DNA of 64,000 nt from JAGVSZ01 sp963716855 (GTDB lineage Bacteria; Pseudomonadota; Gammaproteobacteria; Burkholderiales; SG8-39): positions 186,001 through 250,000 of the forward strand of contig CAVQUV010000021.1 in the NCBI GenBank assembly GCA_963716855.1, in the 5' to 3' direction. Position numbers and translations under genes: made by a program. This document shows positions 60,029 through 64,000 of this stretch, one piece after another; the stretch's first letter is position 1, and every line of letters starts with the position of its first letter. The notes under the pieces are model-generated. The model was not told the origin of the DNA, did not search any database, and saw only the letters and a list, made by a program, of their open reading frames with translations.

Positions 60029-61002
60029 AGATCCTGTTCATCCTCGACCCGCTCGCGTCGATCAAGACGTACAAGGACACGTCGTTCGCGATGATGGTCG
60101 AGGCGGCTGGCCGCGGCCACGAGGTCCACTTCGCGCCGCAGGAAGGGCTGATGTGGAAGGGCGGCCGCGTCGTCGCCGAGCACGTGCGCCTGGATCTTCT
60201 CGACGGCGAGAAGCGCCTCGGCAACCCGGCGTTCCACGACACCCACTGGTACCGGCTGGAGCTGCCCCCGCACGAGACGCCGCTCGCCGACTTCGGCGCG
60301 GTCCTGATGCGCAAGGACCCGCCCTTCGACATGGAGTTCGTCACGAGCACGTGGCTGCTCGAGGCGGCGGTGCGCGAGGGCGCGCGGGTGTTCAACGACC
60401 CGCGCTCGATCCGCGACTACAGCGAGAAGCTCGCGATCGCGAAGTTCGCGCAGTTCGCCGCGCCCACGCTCGTCACGCGGCTCATGCAGCAGATCCAGGC
60501 CTTCATCGACGCGCACGGCGACGTGGTGCTCAAGCCGCTGGCGGGCATGGGCGGGGAATCGGTGTTCCGCGTCACCGACAGCGACGCCAACCGCAACGTG
60601 ATCGTCGAGACGCTCACGGCCCACGGCCACCGCACGATCATGGCGCAGCGCTATATCCCCGAGATCCGCGACGGCGACAAGCGCGTGCTCCTGATCGGCG
60701 GCGAGCCGGTGCCCTATTGCCTCGCGCGCATCCCGAAGGCGGGCGAGTCGCGCGGCAATCTTGCGGCCGGCGGCACCGGGGTCGCGCGGCCGCTGTCGCC
60801 GCGCGATCGCGAGATCGCCGAAGCGCTCGCGCCCGAGCTGTGGGGCCGTGGCCTGCTGCTTGTCGGCCTCGACGTGATCGGCGACTACCTGACGGAGGTC
60901 AACGTGACGAGCCCGACCTGCTTCCAGGAGATCCGGCAGCAGACCGGCTTCAACGTCGCCGGGATGTTCCTCGACGCCCTGGAGCGGGCGGCCGGCGCCT
61001 GA
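60025..61002 (+). CDS. gshB: Glutathione synthase
   Basis: GshB adds glycine to gamma-glutamylcysteine. The 325-residue ATP-grasp protein starts KILFILDPLASIKTYKDTSF, has MRKDPPFDMEF, the nucleotide-binding VVLKPLAGMGGESVF and the substrate/metal end GLDVIGDYLTEVNVTSPTCF, all standard. The start is a GTG overlapping the gshA stop by three bases. The tight gshAB pairing is conserved in Betaproteobacteria. Confidence 0.96.
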   Translation: MKILFILDPLASIKTYKDTSFAMMVEAAGRGHEVHFAPQEGLMWKGGRVVAEHVRLDLLDGEKRLGNPAFHDTHWYRLELPPHETPLADFGAVLMRKDPPFDMEFVTSTWLLEAAVREGARVFNDPRSIRDYSEKLAIAKFAQFAAPTLVTRLMQQIQAFIDAHGDVVLKPLAGMGGESVFRVTDSDANRNVIVETLTAHGHRTIMAQRYIPEIRDGDKRVLLIGGEPVPYCLARIPKAGESRGNLAAGGTGVARPLSPRDREIAEALAPELWGRGLLLVGLDVIGDYLTEVNVTSPTCFQEIRQQTGFNVAGMFLDALERAAGA

Positions 61003-61086
61003 ATCCCGCCCCGGGGCCTGCCCGGGACCCCTGCGCCGGGGTAAACTCCCAGCAGTTTCAGCGGCTTCGGTGGTCCCGGCGGTCCA

Positions 61087-61497
61087 ATGATCGGCATACT
61101 CATCGTCGCCCACGGCGCGTTCGGCGAGGCGCTCATTCACTGCGCGAGCCACGTCCTGGGCAGGCGCCCCCTGCGCGTGCGACAGGTCGGCATCACGGTG
61201 CACGACGATCCCGATGCGATCCTGCCGCAGGCGCAGGGCCTGGTGCGGGACCTCGACGACGGCGACGGCGTCCTGGTGCTCACCGACATGCTCGGCGCCA
61301 CGCCGTCGAACATCGCGGCGCGCCTGGCTGCGCCCGGCAAGGTGGAGATCGTCTCGGGCGCGAGCTTGCCGATGCTCATCCGGGCGCTCACCTACCGCGA
61401 CGCGCCGCTCGCGTCCGTGGTGGCCAAGGCGGTCAGCGGCGGGTGCGAAGGCGTGGTGCACCTGAGCGGCGACTGGGAGCCCCATGCCGCAGCGTGA
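61087..61497 (+). CDS. PTS system EIIA component, mannose family
   Basis: The 136-residue protein has the phosphorylatable His9 in ILIVAHGAFGEAL and the conserved VLVLTDMLGATPSNIA. No EIIB, EIIC or EIID genes follow, so it is probably a regulatory EIIA that accepts phosphate from HPr and signals carbon or energy state, rather than part of a sugar importer. It overlaps the HPr gene by 14 bases. A TAAACT at 61042 may be its -10. Confidence 0.93.
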   Translation: MIGILIVAHGAFGEALIHCASHVLGRRPLRVRQVGITVHDDPDAILPQAQGLVRDLDDGDGVLVLTDMLGATPSNIAARLAAPGKVEIVSGASLPMLIRALTYRDAPLASVVAKAVSGGCEGVVHLSGDWEPHAAA

Positions 61498-61753
61498 GGT
61501 CGAGATCGTGAACAAGCTCGGCCTGCACGCCCGGGCGTCCGCGAAGCTGACGCAGACGGCGAGCAAGTTCGCCGCCGACGTGTGGGTGTCGCGCAACGGC
61601 CGGCGCGTGAATGCGAAGAGCATCATGGGCGTGATGATGCTCGCGGCCGGCAGGGGGAGCCGCGTGGCGATCGAGACCGACGGCGCGGACGCGGACCAGG
61701 CGCTCGCCGCGCTGGTGACGCTGATCGAGGACAAGTTCGGCGAAGACGAATGA
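61484..61753 (+). CDS. ptsH: Phosphocarrier protein HPr
   Basis: The 89-residue protein has the active His15 in NKLGLHARASAKL and the regulatory-site Ser46 in NAKSIMGVMML. It carries phosphate from enzyme I to the EIIA. The gene overlaps both neighbours (14 bases with EIIA; ATGA with ptsI), so the three are translated as a unit. Ser46 could be a target of an HPr kinase if one exists elsewhere. Confidence 0.95.
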   Translation: MPQREVEIVNKLGLHARASAKLTQTASKFAADVWVSRNGRRVNAKSIMGVMMLAAGRGSRVAIETDGADADQALAALVTLIEDKFGEDE

Positions 61754-63528
61754 TGGGCAAGCCCGAGACCTCAACGGTGGAAGCAGCGCTCGCCGCGCAG
61801 CCGGGCGCGAGCTTCACGCTGCATGGCGCCGGCGTTTCGGGCGGCATCGCGATCGGCTACGCGCACCTGATCTCCTCGGCGCGGCTCGAGGTCGCCCACT
61901 ACGAGATCCCCGCCGAAGGGGTCGATGCGGAGATCGCGCGCTTCGACGACGCCGTCGCCGCGGTGCGCGGCGAGCTGGTCGGGCTGCATGCGGCGGTGCC
62001 GGTCGATGCACCGGTCGAAATGGGCGCGTTCCTCGACGTGCACATGATGATCCTCGGCGATTCGATGCTGTCGCAGGCGCCGCGCGAGCTGATCCGCACG
62101 CGCCGGGCGAACGCCGAATGGGCGCTGGTGCACCAGATGGAGATCCTGGTGCACCGGTTCGAGGAGATCGAGGATCCGTACCTGCGCGAGCGCAAGGCCG
62201 ACGTGCAGCAGGTCGTCGAGCGGGTGCTGAAGGCGATGCTCGGCACCGGGCACGCGCCGGCGGTGCCGGAGCACGAGCAGGACATCATCGTCGTGGCGCA
62301 CGACTTCTCCCCCGCCGACATGCTGCTCTTCAAACAGCACCGGTTTGCGGGCTTCGTGACCGACCTCGGCGGCGTCACGTCGCACACCGCGATCGTCGCG
62401 CGCAGCCTCGGCCTGCCGGCGATCGTCGGCCTGCACCGCGCGCGGCACATGATCCGCGAGGGCGAGCTGCTGATCGCCGACGGCGCCGCCGGCGTGCTGA
62501 TCGTCAATCCCGACCGCCAGGTCCTCGCCGAGTACGAGCTGCGCCGCAGCCAGTTCGACCTGGAGCGGCAGAAGCTGAAGCGCCTGCGCACGACCCCGGC
62601 GGCGACCATCGAGGGCGTTCCGGTCGAGCTCGCGGCCAACATCGAGCTGCCGGAGGACGTCGAGCAGGCGCTCGAATCGGGCGCGGTCGCCGTCGGCCTG
62701 TTCCGCAGCGAGTTCCTCTTCATGGGGCGGATGGCGCTGCCCGAGGAGGACGAGCAGTTCGAGGCCTACCGCCAGGTCGTGGCGGCCATGGACGGACGGC
62801 CGGTCACCATCCGGACGCTCGACATCGGCGCCGACAAGACGGTCAACGGCGCCAACCGGGCCGGGCCCAACCCGGCGCTCGGCCTGCGCGCGATCCGCTT
62901 CTGCCTCGCGGAGCCGCAGATGTTCGTCACGCAGCTGCGCGCGATCCTGCGCGCCTCGCACTATGGGCGCGTGCGGCTGCTGGTGCCGATGATCGCGCAC
63001 GCGCACGAGGTCGACCAGGTGCTGCACTACGTCCAGCAGGCCAAGGCCAGCCTGGCACGCGACGGGGTGCCGTTCGATCCCGCGCTGCCGGTCGGTGGAA
63101 TGATCGAGATCCCCGCGGCGGCGCTCGCGCTCGGCGCATTCGTGAAGCGGCTCGACTTCCTGTCGATCGGCACCAACGACCTCATCCAGTACACGCTCGC
63201 CATCGACCGTACCGACGATACCGTCGCGCACCTCTACGACCCGCTGCACCCGGCGGTGCTGCAGCTCGTCGGGCACACCATCCGGGCGGCGCACAAGGCC
63301 GGCGTCCCGGTGGCGGTCTGCGGCGAGATGGCGGGCGAGGTGGGGTTGACCCGGCTCCTGCTCGGCATGGGGCTGCGCCAGTTCTCGATGCATCCGGCGC
63401 AGCTGCTCGCCGTCAAGCAGCAGGTGCTGCGCTCCTCGATCCCCGAAGTCGAGGTGATCGTGCAGCGGATCCTGCGGAGCGAGGACCCCGAGCGCACCCG
63501 CGCGCTTCTGGCTAAACTGAACGCATGA
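61750..63528 (+). CDS. ptsI: Phosphoenolpyruvate-protein phosphotransferase (enzyme I)
   Basis: Enzyme I takes phosphate from PEP and passes it to HPr. The 592-residue protein has the active His in GGVTSHTAIVARSLGLPAIVG, the PEP-binding VGLFRSEFLFMGR, TLDIGADKTV and GPNPALGLRAIRFC, and the catalytic Cys in PVAVCGEMAGE. There is no N-terminal GAF domain, so it is the standard EI rather than the nitrogen-type PtsP. The start is ATG at 61750 or the next codon at 61753. The stop overlaps the next gene's ATG. Confidence 0.95.
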   Translation: MMGKPETSTVEAALAAQPGASFTLHGAGVSGGIAIGYAHLISSARLEVAHYEIPAEGVDAEIARFDDAVAAVRGELVGLHAAVPVDAPVEMGAFLDVHMMILGDSMLSQAPRELIRTRRANAEWALVHQMEILVHRFEEIEDPYLRERKADVQQVVERVLKAMLGTGHAPAVPEHEQDIIVVAHDFSPADMLLFKQHRFAGFVTDLGGVTSHTAIVARSLGLPAIVGLHRARHMIREGELLIADGAAGVLIVNPDRQVLAEYELRRSQFDLERQKLKRLRTTPAATIEGVPVELAANIELPEDVEQALESGAVAVGLFRSEFLFMGRMALPEEDEQFEAYRQVVAAMDGRPVTIRTLDIGADKTVNGANRAGPNPALGLRAIRFCLAEPQMFVTQLRAILRASHYGRVRLLVPMIAHAHEVDQVLHYVQQAKASLARDGVPFDPALPVGGMIEIPAAALALGAFVKRLDFLSIGTNDLIQYTLAIDRTDDTVAHLYDPLHPAVLQLVGHTIRAAHKAGVPVAVCGEMAGEVGLTRLLLGMGLRQFSMHPAQLLAVKQQVLRSSIPEVEVIVQRILRSEDPERTRALLAKLNA

Positions 63529-63926
63529 GCAGGAGAGAACCCGTGCTGCGCGAGATCACCGGCGTGAGCCATGACCCGAGCGGGAACGCCCGACGTTGGT
63601 TCCACGACGACTACTTCGATCTCTTCGTCCGCCAGGACGACGAGGGCGAGATCGTCGGGCTGGAGCTCTGCTACGGCGTGGGCCATAGCGAGCACGCGCT
63701 CGTGTGGAAAAAGGAGACCGGGCATTTCCACGACGGTCCCGAGGCCGATCGCTTCAACCCCGACGACCTCGCGGCGCGGTTCGCCGCCGAGTGCGGCGAG
63801 GTCCCGCACCGGATCAGTACCTCGGTGCTGCGGACGATCCGCGATTTCGCGCAGGTCGGGTCGCCCGCGCGCCAGCCGCGTCGCCGCTTCCGCCGCGAGG
63901 GCTGGCAGGAGCACGACGAGGGGTGA
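63525..63926 (+). CDS. Conserved hypothetical protein downstream of ptsI
   Basis: I do not recognise a named family. The 133-residue soluble protein has an aromatic N-terminal core (ARRWFHDDYFDLFVRQDD followed by EIVGLELCYGVGHSEHALVW), a likely small beta-rich domain, and a basic, disordered C-terminal tail (ARQPRRRFRREGW). Its ATG overlaps the ptsI stop (ATGA), so it is translationally coupled to the PTS genes; a GTG at 63543 is an alternative start. Confidence 0.7.
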   Translation: MSRREPVLREITGVSHDPSGNARRWFHDDYFDLFVRQDDEGEIVGLELCYGVGHSEHALVWKKETGHFHDGPEADRFNPDDLAARFAAECGEVPHRISTSVLRTIRDFAQVGSPARQPRRRFRREGWQEHDEG

Positions 63927-63949
63927 CCGCACCGTCCGAGCGCGCGCGT

Positions 63950-63979
63950 TTGACAGCGCGTCCGGGCTTGCGGTACCTT
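63950..63979 (+). promoter_or_regulatory. Possible promoter at the window edge
   Basis: A perfect TTGACA (63950-63955) is followed after 18 bases by TACCTT (63974-63979). Any gene it drives lies outside the window. Confidence 0.35.
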
Positions 63980-64000
63980 GACTGCGACGCGCCGATTTGA

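Overview
This window is a high-GC, gene-dense stretch of a betaproteobacterial chromosome, most likely Burkholderiales-like. The evidence is conserved gene order: slt / NDUFA9-like epimerase / GST / cca divergent from 5-formyl-THF cyclo-ligase; leuS-lptE-holA-proA-nadD-rsfS-rlmH-maf-rng; and gshA-gshB-EIIA(Man)-HPr-EI. Bug/TctABC-type transport genes also point that way. No rRNA, CRISPR array, transposase or phage module is visible. Single-base frameshifts in otherwise intact genes, including the essential leuS, suggest a draft or metagenome-derived assembly with residual indel errors.

Layout. 1-10 kb: partial flavin disulfide oxidoreductase, diheme cytochrome, alpha/beta hydrolase, GST, small membrane proteins, an EF-hand protein, a membrane-anchored C13 (caspase-like) peptidase, and the cca/GST/epimerase/slt block. 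10-20 kb: cyclo-ligase, O-methyltransferase and ilvA, a DUF3365 heme sensor with an unknown partner, a YqaA protein, an exported methyltransferase, uvrD, and a frameshifted FecR-SPOR protein. 20-31 kb: the housekeeping run from leuS to RNase G, followed by an SDR and a citryl-CoA lyase-like enzyme. 31-39.5 kb: an accessory patch with gene remnants, two small repeat-containing proteins, dienelactone hydrolase, a haloacetate dehalogenase-like enzyme with a duplicated tail, a heavily indel-ridden Bug gene, a Vgb-like beta-propeller, an FMN hydroxyacid dehydrogenase and a small lipoprotein.

39.9-50.9 kb is the most coherent functional island. It holds methylmalonyl-CoA mutase, the MeaB chaperone, both subunits of ATP-dependent propionyl-CoA carboxylase and a VOC epimerase-like protein. 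Facing these is a four-gene set for a biotin-dependent Na+-translocating decarboxylase (carboxyltransferase, gamma-type membrane subunit, biotin carrier, OadB-type membrane subunit), best read as methylmalonyl-CoA decarboxylase. Together they link succinyl-CoA, methylmalonyl-CoA and propionyl-CoA in both directions, one costing ATP and the other pumping Na+. Perfect FNR-type palindromes lie upstream of the decarboxylase operon and of the small lipoprotein at the other edge, which suggests oxygen control.

51-58.5 kb: a tRNA-Arg(CCG) whose 3' half is duplicated about 70 bp downstream of it, a membrane-anchored diheme cytochrome c with a good promoter and terminator, a complete TctCBA transporter, and a convergent fused TRAP permease with its TAXI-type binding protein. 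58.7-64 kb: glutathione synthesis (gshA-gshB) followed by the regulatory PTS (EIIA-Man, HPr, EI) and a small conserved unknown.
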